NCBI GenBank assembly: GCA_022826685.1 | Contig: JAJDUL010000035.1 | Span: 145,193 to 209,192, forward strand | Reading direction: 5' to 3' | Source: Gemmatimonadota bacterium | GTDB taxonomy: Bacteria; Gemmatimonadota; Gemmatimonadetes; Palauibacterales; Palauibacteraceae | Length of the DNA stretch: 64,000 nucleotides | Shown: piece by piece, positions 54,593 through 64,000 of the stretch | How positions within the stretch are numbered: position 1 is the first letter of the stretch | Layout: each line of letters begins with the position of its first letter | Position numbers and translations under genes: made by a program | Notes under the pieces: model-generated | Told to the model about the DNA's origin: nothing | The model's database searches: none | What the model saw: the letters and a program-made list of their open reading frames with translations, nothing else

Positions 54593-55158
54593 AGAGAATG
54601 ATACGAGCCACGACGATCCTCTGCGTTCGGGTCGGGGGCGACGTCGCGATGGCGGGCGACGGCCAGGTGACCATGGGAGAAACCGTCGTCAAGGCGAAGG
54701 CGAGCAAGCTCCGCACGATGCGCGATGGCCGGATCCTGGCGGGTTTCGCCGGCGGCGTCGCCGATGCGCTTACCCTGTTCGAGAAGTTCGAGGCGCAGCT
54801 CGAGCGCTACCCTCGCCACCTCACCCGCGCGGCGGTGGAACTCGCGAAGGAGTGGCGGAGCGACCGTTATCTTCGTCGGCTCGAGGCGCTGCTCGCCGTC
54901 GCCGACCGGGAGACGAGCCTGCTGATCGCGGGCACGGGAGAGGTCATCGAACCGGACGACGGCATTCTCGCGCTCGGTTCCGGAGGGCCGCACGCGCTCG
55001 CCGCCGCGCGGGCCCTCGCCCGCCGGACGGATCTGCCGGCTGCGGAGGTAGCGCGGCAGGCCCTCGAGATCGCGGCGGAGATCTGCGTGTACACGAACCG
55101 GGAGATCACGGTGCTCGAGCTTTCGGGCAGCGCCGACAGCAACGGGAACGAGCCATGA
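54589..55158 (+). CDS. hslV: ATP-dependent protease subunit HslV
   Basis: A 189-residue beta-type peptidase. The catalytic threonine lies in [10 protein letters not shown], so the leader before Thr8 must be removed for activity; several HslV proteins have a similar short leader (ATTI). DGQVTMGE and [14 protein letters not shown] match the family. It makes a dodecamer capped by HslU. ATG 54589 overlaps xerC; the ATG at 54598 is also possible and gives a shorter leader. Confidence 0.93.
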   Translation: MKRMIRATTILCVRVGGDVAMAGDGQVTMGETVVKAKASKLRTMRDGRILAGFAGGVADALTLFEKFEAQLERYPRHLTRAAVELAKEWRSDRYLRRLEALLAVADRETSLLIAGTGEVIEPDDGILALGSGGPHALAAARALARRTDLPAAEVARQALEIAAEICVYTNREITVLELSGSADSNGNEP

Positions 55159-56639
55159 CGACGAGCGATGGCGGACAGGTGACGCGCCGCCCCGACATCA
55201 GCCCCGCCCCGGATCCCGGCGACCCCGGCATCGCGGCGGCGCTCACCCCGCGACAGATCGTCGAGGAACTCGACCAGTACATCATCGGACAGGACGAGGC
55301 GAAGAAGGCCGTCGCGATCGCGCTCCGCAACCGCTGGCGCCGGCAGAACGTCGACGAGGGGATGCGGGAGGAGATCCTCCCCAACAACATCATCCTCATC
55401 GGCCCCACCGGCGTGGGGAAGACCGAGATCGCCCGCCGCCTCTCGCGGCTCGCGGGGGCTCCGTTCATCAAGGTCGAGGCCTCGAAGTTCACCGAAGTGG
55501 GCTACGTCGGCCGCGATGTGGAATCGATGATCCGCGACCTCCTCGAGATCGCCATCAAGCTCGTTCGCGAGGAGCAGGAGGCCCGACACGGAGAGGTTGC
55601 CGACCGGCGGGTCGAGGAGCGCCTCCTCGACCTGCTTCTCCCTCCCGTGGCGGAGGGCGAGCCCGCCGCGGGTTCCGGCGGCGGCACGCAGCGGCAGTTC
55701 GTCGTGTCCCTCGCGGGACAGGCATCGGAGACCCGCTCCGATGAGCCTTCCGAGCAGCGCAAACAGCGCACGCGAGAGAAGCTCCGCGGCCTCCTGCGCG
55801 ACGGCATGCTCGATGAGCGGGAGGTCGAAGTCGAAGTCAGCGACAGCGCGATCCCGATGCTCGATGTGGGGGGCGGCATGGAGGGCGTGGACTTCAACGT
55901 CGGGGAAGTCCTCAAGGGAGTACTGCCGAAGAAGACGCGCCGCCGCCGGGTCACGGTCGCGGCCGCCCGCCGGATCCTCCGCTCCGAGGAACTCGCGAAT
56001 CTCGTGGACATGGAGGAGGTCACGGAGCAGGCGCTCCGCCGGACCGAGAGCATGGGGATCGTCTTCCTCGACGAGATCGACAAGGTCGCCGGGAAACACG
56101 GCGGCACCGGACCCGACGTTTCGCGCGAGGGCGTACAGCGCGACCTCCTGCCCATCGTCGAGGGATCCACGGTCAAGACGCGGCACGGGATGGTCCGCAC
56201 GGATCACATCCTGTTCATCGCGGCCGGGGCCTTCCACATCGCGAAGCCCTCGGACCTCATCCCCGAACTCCAGGGCCGGTTCCCGATCCGCGTGGAACTC
56301 GAGAGCCTGGACGCGGAGGCGTTCACGCGCATCCTCCAGGAACCTCGCTACGCCCTCCTCGCGCAGTACCAGGCACTCGTGGAGACCGAGTCCGTCCGAC
56401 TCGAGTTCGAGGAGAACGCGGTGCGCGAGATCGCCCGCATCGCCAGCCACGTGAACGAACGGACGGAGAACATCGGTGCCCGGCGTCTTCATACCGTGCT
56501 CAGCACGCTCCTGGAGAAGATCCTCTTCGATCTGCCGGAAGCGCGGGCGGACGAGACGATCATCGTTGACGCGGACTTCGTGCGGGATCGCCTGTCGCGC
56601 ATCGCGGACGACGAAGATCTGAGACGATACATCCTCTGA
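55155..56639 (+). CDS. hslU: ATP-dependent protease ATPase subunit HslU
   Basis: A 494-residue AAA+ unfoldase. [19 protein letters not shown] starts the core, Walker A is GPTGVGKT, the pore loop is in GYVGRDVE, Walker B is VFLDEIDK, and [11 protein letters not shown] with the C-terminal YIL tail that inserts into HslV. An I-domain lies about 120-240. The N-terminus is about 30 residues longer than usual. It partners with the HslV gene that overlaps it by ATGA. Confidence 0.95.
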   Translation: MTTSDGGQVTRRPDISPAPDPGDPGIAAALTPRQIVEELDQYIIGQDEAKKAVAIALRNRWRRQNVDEGMREEILPNNIILIGPTGVGKTEIARRLSRLAGAPFIKVEASKFTEVGYVGRDVESMIRDLLEIAIKLVREEQEARHGEVADRRVEERLLDLLLPPVAEGEPAAGSGGGTQRQFVVSLAGQASETRSDEPSEQRKQRTREKLRGLLRDGMLDEREVEVEVSDSAIPMLDVGGGMEGVDFNVGEVLKGVLPKKTRRRRVTVAAARRILRSEELANLVDMEEVTEQALRRTESMGIVFLDEIDKVAGKHGGTGPDVSREGVQRDLLPIVEGSTVKTRHGMVRTDHILFIAAGAFHIAKPSDLIPELQGRFPIRVELESLDAEAFTRILQEPRYALLAQYQALVETESVRLEFEENAVREIARIASHVNERTENIGARRLHTVLSTLLEKILFDLPEARADETIIVDADFVRDRLSRIADDEDLRRYIL

Positions 56640-56665
56640 ACGGAGACCCGAGGACTCACGAAGCC

Positions 56666-57583
56666 ATGGACCGGACCCGACACTTTCTCTCGATCGCCGA
56701 CTGGTCGCCCGAGCGGCTGAACGAGGTCCTCGACCTCGCCGACCGCCTCAAGGCCGATCCCGACGCGGCGGGCCGTCCCCTCACCGGGAAGACGCTCGCC
56801 ATGATCTTCACCAAGAGTTCGACCCGCACCCGGGTTTCCTTCCAGGTGGGGACGCACCAGCTGGGCGGGCAGGCGCTCTTCCTGTCCTCGCGCGACATCC
56901 AGATCGGGCGCGGGGAACCGCTCTCCGATACGGCCCGGGTTCTGTCGCGCTTCGTGCACGGGATCATGATCCGGACGTTCGCGCAGTCCGATGTCGAGGC
57001 GCTGGCCGAGCACGGTTCGATTCCCGTCATCAACGGACTCACGGATCTGCTGCACCCGTGCCAGATCATGGCGGATCTCCAGACGGCGCGCGACGAGTTC
57101 GGCCCCGACCTCTCCGGACGGACCGTCGCCTGGATCGGCGACGGCAACAACGTCGCGAACTCGTGGTTGAACGCGGCGGCGAAGCTAGGCTTCCGGCTCC
57201 GTCTCGCCTGCCCCGAGGGGTACGATCCGGACCCCGCGCTCCTCGCGGCCGCGGGACGCGCGACGCAGGTCGATCTCTTCCGGGCGCCTGCGGAGGCGGC
57301 CGAGGGGGCGCACGTCGTGACGACGGATGTCTGGGCCTCGATGGGACAGGAAGAAGAAGCTGCGGAACGTGCGCGGGCGTTCGAGGGATACTGTGTGGGC
57401 GCGGAGGTCATGGCCCGGGCCGCCGACGATGCGATCTTTCTCCACTGCCTGCCCGCCCACCGCGGCGAGGAGGTCGCCGCCGAAGTCATCGACGGGCCGG
57501 CGTCGCGCGTGTGGGACGAGGCGGAGAACCGGCTCCACTCGCAGAAGGCGATCCTCGCCATGCTCATGGGAGCGCCATCGTGA
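56666..57583 (+). CDS. argF: Ornithine carbamoyltransferase
   Basis: A 305-residue enzyme making citrulline from ornithine and carbamoyl phosphate. The carbamoyl phosphate site is SSTRTRVSF and HPCQIMADL; the ornithine loop is [23 protein letters not shown] is the domain hinge motif. It starts 26 bp after hslU; its stop overlaps the GTG start of the fusion gene. Confidence 0.95.
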   Translation: MDRTRHFLSIADWSPERLNEVLDLADRLKADPDAAGRPLTGKTLAMIFTKSSTRTRVSFQVGTHQLGGQALFLSSRDIQIGRGEPLSDTARVLSRFVHGIMIRTFAQSDVEALAEHGSIPVINGLTDLLHPCQIMADLQTARDEFGPDLSGRTVAWIGDGNNVANSWLNAAAKLGFRLRLACPEGYDPDPALLAAAGRATQVDLFRAPAEAAEGAHVVTTDVWASMGQEEEAAERARAFEGYCVGAEVMARAADDAIFLHCLPAHRGEEVAAEVIDGPASRVWDEAENRLHSQKAILAMLMGAPS

Positions 57584-59169
57584 AGGATCTGAAAGAGACC
57601 CCGCTATTCGAGGAACACGTCCGGCTGGGCGGAAAGATCGTCCCCTTCGCCGGCTACGCGATGCCCGTTCAGTATCCGACCGGCATCAGGGCCGAACACC
57701 GGGCCGTCCGCGAGAAGGCGGGCCTGTTCGACGTCTCCCACATGGGAGAGTTCCGCGTGCGCGGCGAAGGCGCACAGGCGTTCGTGGCCTATGCGACGAC
57801 GAACGACCCTTCGCGCCTGGAGCCGGGCGACGCGCAGTACAGCGCGATGTGCCACGAGAGCGGCGGCGTCATCGACGACCTCATCGTCTACTGCATGGGC
57901 GAGGCGGATTATCGGCTCGTCGTGAACGCGGCGAACATGGCCAAGGACTGGGCGCACCTCAGCGGGCTTGCGCAGGACTTCGACGTGGAGATGACGGACG
58001 AGAGCGACGAGATCGCCCTCCTCGCCCTCCAGGGGCCCCTGGCCGAGGTGATGCTGGAGCCGCTGACCGAGTACCCGCTGGCGGACATCGAGTACTACCG
58101 CTTCGCGCACGGCGAGGTGGCCGGCGCGCCGTGCGTCATCAGCCGGACCGGGTACACGGGCGAGATCGGGTTCGAACTCTACCTGCCCAACGAGTACGCG
58201 GTGCCGACGTGGCGGGCGCTCGTCGCGGCCGGCGCCGTCCCCACCGGCCTTGGAGCCCGCGACTCGCTCCGGCTCGAGATGGGCTACGCACTCTACGGCA
58301 ACGACGTGGACGACGAGACGACCGCGCTCGAGGCCGGACTCGGATGGCTCGTGAAGCACGCCAAGGGCGACTTCGTGGGCGGGGAAGCGCTTGCGGCGCA
58401 GCGTGCCGAGGGTCTCACCCGCAAGCTCCGTTTCCTGCGACTGCTCGAGCGGGGCTTCCCGCGGCCGGGCTACGACGTCCGGTTCGAGGGGGAGCCTGTC
58501 GGCGTAGTCCGCAGCGGCACCGTGAGCCCTTCCATGGGGCACGGGATCGCGACGGTCTATCTTCCGGTGGCCGCCGGGTTCGGCGACGCGGTCGAAATCA
58601 TGATCCGGGGCAAGGCGATCGCGGCCGAGGTCGTGCGTCCGCCCTTCTACCCGCGCGGGTCGCTGCACCGCATCGCGCCGCGGATCGCGGTCGTGACGGT
58701 GTCCGACGCCGTGTTCGCCGGAGAGCGGGAAGATGGTCCCGGGGACCTCATCAAGACGTGGATCAGAGGGCGCGCGTACTCGCTCGCCGGCGCGGACGTC
58801 GTGCCCGACGAGAGCGAGGCCATTGCCTCGCGGCTCCTGCACTGGTGCGATGTGCAGGGAGTCGACGTCGTGCTCACGACCGGCGGCATCGGGCTCGCCC
58901 CGCGCGACGTGACCCCGGAGGCGACGCGCGCCGTCCTGGAGCGCGAGGCGCCGGGCATCGCTGAAATGCTGCGCCGCATCGGCGCCGAAGCGACACCGTA
59001 TGCCGCGCTTGGCCGCGGGCTGGCCGGCATTCGCGGCGAGACGCTCATCGTCAATCTGCCGGGGAGCCCGCAGGGCGTCTCCGAAGGCCTCGCCGCACTC
59101 GAGCCGGTGGTCGACCACGCCGTCGACCTGTTGCGCGGCGATACCGTGCACGCGTCTCCCGGCGGCTGA
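57580..59169 (+). CDS. GcvT aminomethyltransferase fused to MogA/MoaB domain
   Basis: A 529-residue single frame. Residues 1 to about 360 are a full Gcv[49 protein letters not shown]. GcvT moves the aminomethyl group from H-protein to tetrahydrofolate. From about residue 366 a molybdopterin-adenylyltransferase domain begins ([20 protein letters not shown], then [37 protein letters not shown]). The usual TTGGTG is TTGGIG here. No stop or internal ribosome-binding site separates the parts. MogA/MoaB adenylates molybdopterin. Start GTG 57580 overlaps argF. Confidence 0.88.
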   Translation: MKDLKETPLFEEHVRLGGKIVPFAGYAMPVQYPTGIRAEHRAVREKAGLFDVSHMGEFRVRGEGAQAFVAYATTNDPSRLEPGDAQYSAMCHESGGVIDDLIVYCMGEADYRLVVNAANMAKDWAHLSGLAQDFDVEMTDESDEIALLALQGPLAEVMLEPLTEYPLADIEYYRFAHGEVAGAPCVISRTGYTGEIGFELYLPNEYAVPTWRALVAAGAVPTGLGARDSLRLEMGYALYGNDVDDETTALEAGLGWLVKHAKGDFVGGEALAAQRAEGLTRKLRFLRLLERGFPRPGYDVRFEGEPVGVVRSGTVSPSMGHGIATVYLPVAAGFGDAVEIMIRGKAIAAEVVRPPFYPRGSLHRIAPRIAVVTVSDAVFAGEREDGPGDLIKTWIRGRAYSLAGADVVPDESEAIASRLLHWCDVQGVDVVLTTGGIGLAPRDVTPEATRAVLEREAPGIAEMLRRIGAEATPYAALGRGLAGIRGETLIVNLPGSPQGVSEGLAALEPVVDHAVDLLRGDTVHASPGG

Positions 59170-60806
59170 TGGCGCGCGTCTTCGTCGACGGGCGCGCGGT
59201 CGAGGCCGCCATCGCCGTCCGCCAGGCGGCGCAGGCCGATGGGCACGAGGTCGAGTTCGTGGAATCCGTGCGCGAACTCGAGGGACGACTGGGCGGGGCG
59301 GCCGAGGTCGCGCTGGTCCTCACGGGTTCTCCCGACGAATCGCGCGCCGCCGCGATGCGCGGCCTTTTCGAGGCGGAGATCCCGCGCCCCCCCGTACTCG
59401 GGCTCACGGAGGAGACCCACCCGGACGCGCGCCGGCAACTGGCACGGTCCTTCGACCTCGACGAGGCCCTCTCGCTTCCCGTCGATCCCGACGAGATGCG
59501 GGTCGTCCTGCAGACACACCTCGACCGCTACGACCTGCAGCGAAAGACAGGGATCATCGGGCGCACCGAGGCCGTGCGCGAGATCCTCGAGCGGGTGCAC
59601 ATGATCGCCCCCGTGATGAGTACCGTTCTCCTCACCGGCGAGAGCGGAACCGGAAAGGAACTCGTGGCGCGCGCCTTCCACCGGCTCTCCCCGAGGCGCG
59701 CCAAGGCCTTCATCGCGGTGAACTGCGCCGCCCTCCCCGAGTCGCTGCTCGAATCCGAACTGTTCGGGCACGAGAAGGGCGCCTTCACCGGAGCGACCTC
59801 GCTGCGGCGGGGGATGTTCGAACTCGCCGATGGCGGCACGCTTCTCCTCGACGAGATCGCCGAGATGCCGCTCCCCACCCAGACGCGGCTGCTGAGGGTT
59901 CTCGAGAGCCGCCGCTTCATGAGGGTGGGCGGGGACCACGAGATCCAGGTCAGCGTGCGCGTCGTCGCCGCCACGAACCGCGACCTCAGGCAGGCCGTCG
60001 AGACGGGGGCGTTCCGCCGCGACCTGTACTACCGCCTGAACGTCCTCAGCGTCCACGTCCCCCCGCTCCGGGAACGGCGCCGCGATATCCCCGTCCTCAT
60101 CCGCCGCTTCATCGCGGAGTTCAGCCGCCAGCACGACCGGGAGTTCCGCGGACTCGCGCCGGAAGCGCTCCAGATCCTCCTCGACTACGACTGGCCGGGG
60201 AACGTCCGTGAACTCCGCAACCTGATCGAGTCCATGGTCGTGCTCGCCCCCGGCTCCGTCATCCGCCCGGAGGACATCCCGCCGGAGATCCGGTCCGGCG
60301 GTGTGAGCCTCGTGCCGTCCACCGCGCACATCGCGCCTCCGGTCGACGCGGGTGGCGGATCCATCCCGAGTTCACCGCAACTCGCGTTCGTCTTTCGCAC
60401 GCTCGTCGACCTCAAGGTGGACATCGATGACCTCAAGCGGGAGTTCGAGGCCTACAGGCTCGGCGCCCGCCAACTCCCCCCGGCCTCCTCCAGGGGCGGG
60501 GCGGTGGATGAGATCGAGGACGCGATCGAGATCGACATCACCGACGCGGTCGACGCGATCGGTGCCGTCGACGCGATCGATGCGACCGGGGCCGAAGTCG
60601 TCTCCCCAGCCGGGGAGGGCCGGGAGCCGGAGGAGGCGGACATGATCGCGATCCGGCCCGGGATGACGATGGAGGAGATCGAGCGCGAGGCGATCATCGC
60701 CGTGCTCCGCCAGTCCGGCGGCAACCGGCGCAGGGCCGCGGAGGCTCTGGGCATCGGCGAGCGCACGATCTACCGCAAGATCCGGAAGTACGGCATCGAA
60801 CACTAG
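59169..60806 (+). CDS. Sigma-54-dependent activator with degenerate receiver
   Basis: A 545-residue NtrC-type regulator. Residues 1-115 resemble a receiver domain, but the phosphoacceptor position reads [10 protein letters not shown], so the usual Asp is missing. The AAA+ domain has Walker [15 protein letters not shown] (204-209) that touches sigma-54, and the switch motif [11 protein letters not shown]. An Asp/Ala/Ile-rich acidic linker ([18 protein letters not shown]) separates it from a Fis-type HTH ([20 protein letters not shown]). It probably responds to binding or level, not to phosphorylation. TGATG overlap with the fusion gene. Confidence 0.9.
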   Translation: MARVFVDGRAVEAAIAVRQAAQADGHEVEFVESVRELEGRLGGAAEVALVLTGSPDESRAAAMRGLFEAEIPRPPVLGLTEETHPDARRQLARSFDLDEALSLPVDPDEMRVVLQTHLDRYDLQRKTGIIGRTEAVREILERVHMIAPVMSTVLLTGESGTGKELVARAFHRLSPRRAKAFIAVNCAALPESLLESELFGHEKGAFTGATSLRRGMFELADGGTLLLDEIAEMPLPTQTRLLRVLESRRFMRVGGDHEIQVSVRVVAATNRDLRQAVETGAFRRDLYYRLNVLSVHVPPLRERRRDIPVLIRRFIAEFSRQHDREFRGLAPEALQILLDYDWPGNVRELRNLIESMVVLAPGSVIRPEDIPPEIRSGGVSLVPSTAHIAPPVDAGGGSIPSSPQLAFVFRTLVDLKVDIDDLKREFEAYRLGARQLPPASSRGGAVDEIEDAIEIDITDAVDAIGAVDAIDATGAEVVSPAGEGREPEEADMIAIRPGMTMEEIEREAIIAVLRQSGGNRRRAAEALGIGERTIYRKIRKYGIEH

Positions 60807-60821
60807 CCGGCGCGGGCCTCG

Positions 60822-61298
60822 TCACTCCGTCGAGCCGGTCTCCGCGCGGGCTTTCAGCCCTCGCGCGACATCGTTGAAGCCGCGGCGCACGAACCCTCCG
60901 AAGAACAGCATCACGAGCGGGATGAGGAGGCCGGAAAAATCGTCCGTCGTCCGGTATCGGCAGCGTCCGTTGCCCACCGCCTCGAGACGCTGCTCCCGAA
61001 GGGCGGAGATCAGAAAGCGGTGCCCCATCGTCGTACTCCAGGCAATGAGGTGCGGCGGTTCGACGGCCTCGATCCGTTCGACCTGCTTCAGTCTCCAGGG
61101 TCCCATCCTGACGTACAGTTCGACCGGCGAGCCGATCTCGAAGTCCGTGACGACAGAGGGCGTGAATGGATTCCATGCGCCGTAGCGCTCGAAGTCGGTG
61201 AGGATCTCCCACGCCCGTTCGATCGGCGCGTCGATTTCTACGGCTTCCGAACTCACATGCCCCTTGAACAAGTCGATGCCCCTCCGCTGCGCCTTCAC
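60822..61298 (-). CDS. SRPBCC-domain (polyketide cyclase-like) protein
   Basis: A 158-residue helix-grip protein: EIDAPIERAWEILTDFERYGAWNPF is the standard N-terminal motif, followed by strands and a C-terminal helix. SRPBCC proteins bind hydrophobic ligands. It starts at GTG 61298 and overlaps the SDR stop (GTGA), so it is translated with it. It converges with the sigma-54 activator. Confidence 0.85.
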   Translation of the reverse strand: MKAQRRGIDLFKGHVSSEAVEIDAPIERAWEILTDFERYGAWNPFTPSVVTDFEIGSPVELYVRMGPWRLKQVERIEAVEPPHLIAWSTTMGHRFLISALREQRLEAVGNGRCRYRTTDDFSGLLIPLVMLFFGGFVRRGFNDVARGLKARAETGSTE

Positions 61299-62323
61299 TC
61301 CGACTCACCCGTGGCGAACCCGCGCGCACCCTCCCCGCCCCTCGGGTGTCGCGCCAGCAGCGCCTCGCTCTCCCGCCACAGTCGCGCCCCCGCCGAGGCG
61401 TCCATGGCCGGCGCGGACATCTCCTTCTCCCGCATCAGGTGCAGATAGACCCCGCTGCGCCGACCCATGTCCTCCGCGCAGCACGCATGGGCCACGGGCG
61501 CCACCGCCTTGTCGGGCGCCGCGAAGAGCAGGCGTTTCGCCGGTTGGAGCAGGAGCTTCAGGAACCACGGCGCTTCCCGCATCAGATCGGAGTCGACCGC
61601 CCCCGGGCACAGCGAGTTCACGGCGATCCTCACTTCTCCTTCCGGGTTCAGCCGGCGCGACAGCTCCTGCGCGTAGGTGCACAGGTGCAGTTTGCTCAAC
61701 GCATAGTACTTCAGGCCGTCCTTCAGGCCGTAGTCGGTGAATGCGCCGAAATCGCCGAAGTCGATCGATTCGGCGGCCCGGTGCGTTTCGGACACGATGA
61801 AGACGATCCTGGGAGTCTCGCCATCAGGGCCGGCGGGTCGAATCATGCCGTCCGCCAGGAGCCGGTCGATCAGTACGCGGTTGGCCAGGAAGTGAACCGC
61901 GAACATCAACTCGTAGCCCTGGGCCGACCTGCGTGCCTTCGCCGGCATCACGCCGGCGTTGAGGACGAGGATGTCCACTCTGCGGCGCTCGCGTTCGAGG
62001 CGGTCGCACAGCGCGTGTACGGAGTCGAGGTCGGCCAGGTCCACGTACAGCATGTCGACCGCGTTGGAACCGGCGAGCCGCCGGACCTCCTCTCCGGCAT
62101 CGGGATGACCGCTCCGGCAGGCCATGAGCACCTCCCCGCCGCGTTTCGCCAGGTCGACGGCCACCGCCCTTCCGAGCCCCCGGTTGGCCCCCGTGACAAG
62201 GCACACCCTGCCATCGAGGCGGACGCCCTCCGGGACGGGGCGCAGCGTGGGGCGCTGCGAGAAACGATCGACGACCCCGCTGGCGAAGGCGCTGAACTTC
62301 CTGTTGTAGTTCGAGGTTCGCAT
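61295..62323 (-). CDS. Short-chain dehydrogenase/reductase
   Basis: A 342-residue SDR. The NAD(P) loop is TGANRGLG (44-51), the NAG motif is LVLNAGVMP, and the active site is YYALSK. It is longer than the classic 250 residues, resembling retinol dehydrogenase/WW-oxidoreductase-type SDRs that act on hydrophobic alcohols. It is 3 bp after the sulfotransferase gene. Confidence 0.88.
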   Translation of the reverse strand: MRTSNYNRKFSAFASGVVDRFSQRPTLRPVPEGVRLDGRVCLVTGANRGLGRAVAVDLAKRGGEVLMACRSGHPDAGEEVRRLAGSNAVDMLYVDLADLDSVHALCDRLERERRRVDILVLNAGVMPAKARRSAQGYELMFAVHFLANRVLIDRLLADGMIRPAGPDGETPRIVFIVSETHRAAESIDFGDFGAFTDYGLKDGLKYYALSKLHLCTYAQELSRRLNPEGEVRIAVNSLCPGAVDSDLMREAPWFLKLLLQPAKRLLFAAPDKAVAPVAHACCAEDMGRRSGVYLHLMREKEMSAPAMDASAGARLWRESEALLARHPRGGEGARGFATGESE

Positions 62324-62326
62324 ATC

Positions 62327-63619
62327 TCACCGTTCCTCGTCGCGGGTTCCCGGCGAGGTGCCATCGAGCATCGCGGTCTCGTCGGGGATGCGATACTCCC
62401 GCAGGTAGGCGTCGCAATACTCGTCAATCATGCCGTCGTCGAAACCGAAGTGGGTTGCCGAATACACGTGCTGGCCATGGCGACCCGCGGGGCCGCCCCG
62501 CGACACGGCCTCCGCGGCAGCCTCGGCCTCCGCCGTGAAATCGATCCCCGCGGCCCGGTATATCCTTCGCAACTCCGCGAGCGGGTCGGCAAGCAGATTG
62601 TAGTAGGACACATCGACGAACCCCCGATCCCCGGCGTTCCTTCGCACTTCCATGGAACGCTCGATCAGGCGGCGCGTCTTCCGCATCCAGTGCGTCCCGA
62701 TCTCCTCCGGGTCGACGTGGTCGCTGAAGATCCCTCGGCCGTGGGCCACCATGCTCCAGAATGAGGGAACGGATTTCTTCGGGTCCCGGTGCGCCTGGAC
62801 GACGCAGACGCCGGGGAAGACATCGCGGATGACGCCGAGATACTCCATGTGGTGGGGCGTCTTCAGCACCCAGCCGGCACCCGGGCGCTGCCAGTGCAGG
62901 ATCTTGAGCATCGTGCGCAGGTACTCGTAGCACCTCGTGTGGTCCTGCGCTTCGAGCCACGCCGCATAGCTCGGCACGTGCATCGCCGCTTCCGCCGACT
63001 GGCTCATGAACGAGAGGTCGAGGAGCAGGACATCTTCCTCCGGCGCGTCGTGGGCGATGGGATGGATCGCCAGGAACTCGGGGGCCAGAAAGCGGATCGT
63101 CCGGACCGCCAGCTTCGCCCGCCCGATGCGGCCTCGCGGGTCGCCAGTCCGTTCCCCGGGGAGGGGGAGAGGATTCAGTGCCTCCCAGGACTTCAGCGAG
63201 CGGATCCCCGGACCCGCCGCGATCAGCCGGTGCAGCAGCGTCGTGGCCGTCCGCTGAAGACCCGCGATGACGATGATCTTCCCGAGTTCGATGTCGAGAA
63301 TCTCGGGCTTCTCCCGCAGCAGCCGCTCCACCCGAAGCCGGGTGGAGAGCGCCGATACGATCCGCACGTGCTGGATCCTCGCCCCGATCGGCGTCAGCCT
63401 CGCCTCCGCGTTCATCGATCGCACGAGAACCTCGAGCGGCTCCAGGAACCACTCATCGCCGAAGTCGGAGAGCCCCGTCCGCCGCCTCGACGCGGCGACC
63501 ATCCGGTCGACATCCAGGGGACGGCCGAAACCGAGCCTCCGGGCCGCGCGTCCCCCCGCGTTGAAGATCGACACGGGCAGGGGCCGGTACGGTCTGCGGT
63601 ACTCCGTCGAGGTCTGCAC
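62327..63619 (-). CDS. Sulfotransferase-family protein
   Basis: A 430-residue protein with the PAPS 5'-phosphosulfate motif GLQRTATTLLHRL and the 3'-phosphate motif HRDPKKSVPSFW. The family moves sulfate from PAPS to hydroxyls of lipids, sterols or glycans; the acceptor is unknown. The N-terminal 90 residues are extra relative to the minimal domain. It starts at GTG 63619, 19 bp after the DUF1214-type gene. Confidence 0.87.
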   Translation of the reverse strand: MQTSTEYRRPYRPLPVSIFNAGGRAARRLGFGRPLDVDRMVAASRRRTGLSDFGDEWFLEPLEVLVRSMNAEARLTPIGARIQHVRIVSALSTRLRVERLLREKPEILDIELGKIIVIAGLQRTATTLLHRLIAAGPGIRSLKSWEALNPLPLPGERTGDPRGRIGRAKLAVRTIRFLAPEFLAIHPIAHDAPEEDVLLLDLSFMSQSAEAAMHVPSYAAWLEAQDHTRCYEYLRTMLKILHWQRPGAGWVLKTPHHMEYLGVIRDVFPGVCVVQAHRDPKKSVPSFWSMVAHGRGIFSDHVDPEEIGTHWMRKTRRLIERSMEVRRNAGDRGFVDVSYYNLLADPLAELRRIYRAAGIDFTAEAEAAAEAVSRGGPAGRHGQHVYSATHFGFDDGMIDEYCDAYLREYRIPDETAMLDGTSPGTRDEER

Positions 63620-63638
63620 CGGGTTCTCGTCCCCCCGT

Positions 63639-64000
63639 CTACGAGCCGCCGAGCGCGTCCAGCTCCGAGAACTTCACGAGGCGCGTTTGCGGCTGCGGAT
63701 GCGCCTCCGCCCGGATCCAGCGGAAGCACATCGTCCCGGACGTGTGGCCCGCGGTCTCGATCCAGTTCGGGAGCCCGGGGTCCTCGTGGGCCACCACCAG
63801 GCGTATCGAGCCGTCCTCTTCGTGGTGCGCGAGGTGCTTGTTCGTGTGGATGGTGTGATAGCGGTAGTCGAGCGACTCCATCCAGTAGTTGTTCAGCTGG
63901 AAGTTCCAGTGCTCGCACTCGGGGGGTACGGCCTCGATCACCAGGGCCTCGTCCTCGGCCACCGCCCAGTGGCTGTGGTAGTAGACGATGTTCGGGTCGC
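63639..64000 (-). CDS. DUF1214-type C-terminal region (5' end outside window)
   Basis: The frame is open to the window edge; visible residues run from DPNIVYYHSHWAVAEDEALV to a TAG at 63639. The segment LPNWIETAGHTSGTMCFRWI matches the end of DUF1214 proteins. A GTG at 63962 is not the real start, since the fold continues upstream. DUF1214 genes often sit beside sulfotransferase and SDR genes in actinobacteria and proteobacteria, as here. Function unknown. Confidence 0.75.
   Translation of the reverse strand, partial: DPNIVYYHSHWAVAEDEALVIEAVPPECEHWNFQLNNYWMESLDYRYHTIHTNKHLAHHEEDGSIRLVVAHEDPGLPNWIETAGHTSGTMCFRWIRAEAHPQPQTRLVKFSELDALGGS

Overview
This window is high-GC bacterial chromosome, densely packed and gene-rich. 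The probable source is a member of Gemmatimonadota. That is inferred from style, not from a marker search: paired 6-bladed beta-propeller lipoproteins, a carboxypeptidase-regulatory/plug protein, many GTG and TTG starts, ATGA/GTGA/TGATG overlaps and a short RpoD-like sigma factor. I saw no tRNA, rRNA, insertion sequence, prophage or CRISPR array.

Layout. 1-0.9 kb: the 5' part of a coiled-coil membrane protein built of 11-residue repeats, then a fragment of a metallophosphoesterase gene. 0.9-7.8 kb: gyrA, a threonine dehydratase-like enzyme, a HAD phosphatase, a tail-anchored unknown, a DsbA-like thioredoxin protein and a VKOR-family reoxidant, probably one transcript. 7.8-12 kb (minus): creatininase-family protein, sigma factor and a ccmABCD cluster for cytochrome c maturation; ccmD is only 50 codons. 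12-17.8 kb: archaeal-type phosphoglycerate mutase, three surface or periplasmic proteins and an SPW-repeat membrane protein. 17.9-20.6 kb: csoR-copA copper efflux operon with a readable promoter and operator. 20.7-27.4 kb: PspA-like coiled coil, SSS symporter, RCK potassium channel, a catalytically degenerate DEAD-box relative and an AGCS amino-acid symporter. 27.5-36.5 kb: phosphoserine-type aminotransferase with SerA, BtuF-like protein, MoeB-rhodanese sulfur-carrier activator, Rpe, and threonine catabolism (tdh, a lipoprotein, kbl). 36.7-49.2 kb: TonB, ComEA and a complete type IV pilus core (pilB, pilT, pilC, pilA, three minor pseudopilins, pilMNOPQ). 49.3-60.8 kb: aroC, aroK, topA, xerC, hslV, hslU, argF, a GcvT-MogA/MoaB fusion and a sigma-54-type activator, nearly all overlapping. 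60.8-64 kb (minus): DUF1214-type protein, sulfotransferase, SDR and SRPBCC protein.

How the genes work together. CopA is transcribed behind CsoR and the copper operon reads as a self-contained sensor-exporter unit. DsbA-like plus VKOR can make and recycle disulfides, and CcmABCD supplies heme-export parts of c-type cytochrome maturation. ComEA beside PilB/T/C and the PilMNOPQ machine suggests DNA uptake together with twitching. Tdh and Kbl convert threonine to glycine and acetyl-CoA; the GcvT half of the fusion could feed glycine into one-carbon metabolism.

The most unusual items are the GcvT-MogA/MoaB fusion, the DEAD-box relative that has lost its catalytic motifs but kept a DbpA-type RNA-binding domain, the sigma-54 activator whose receiver lacks the phosphoacceptor aspartate, and an arginine-glycine repeat inside SerA. 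No wholly new multigene defence or mobile system was recognised.
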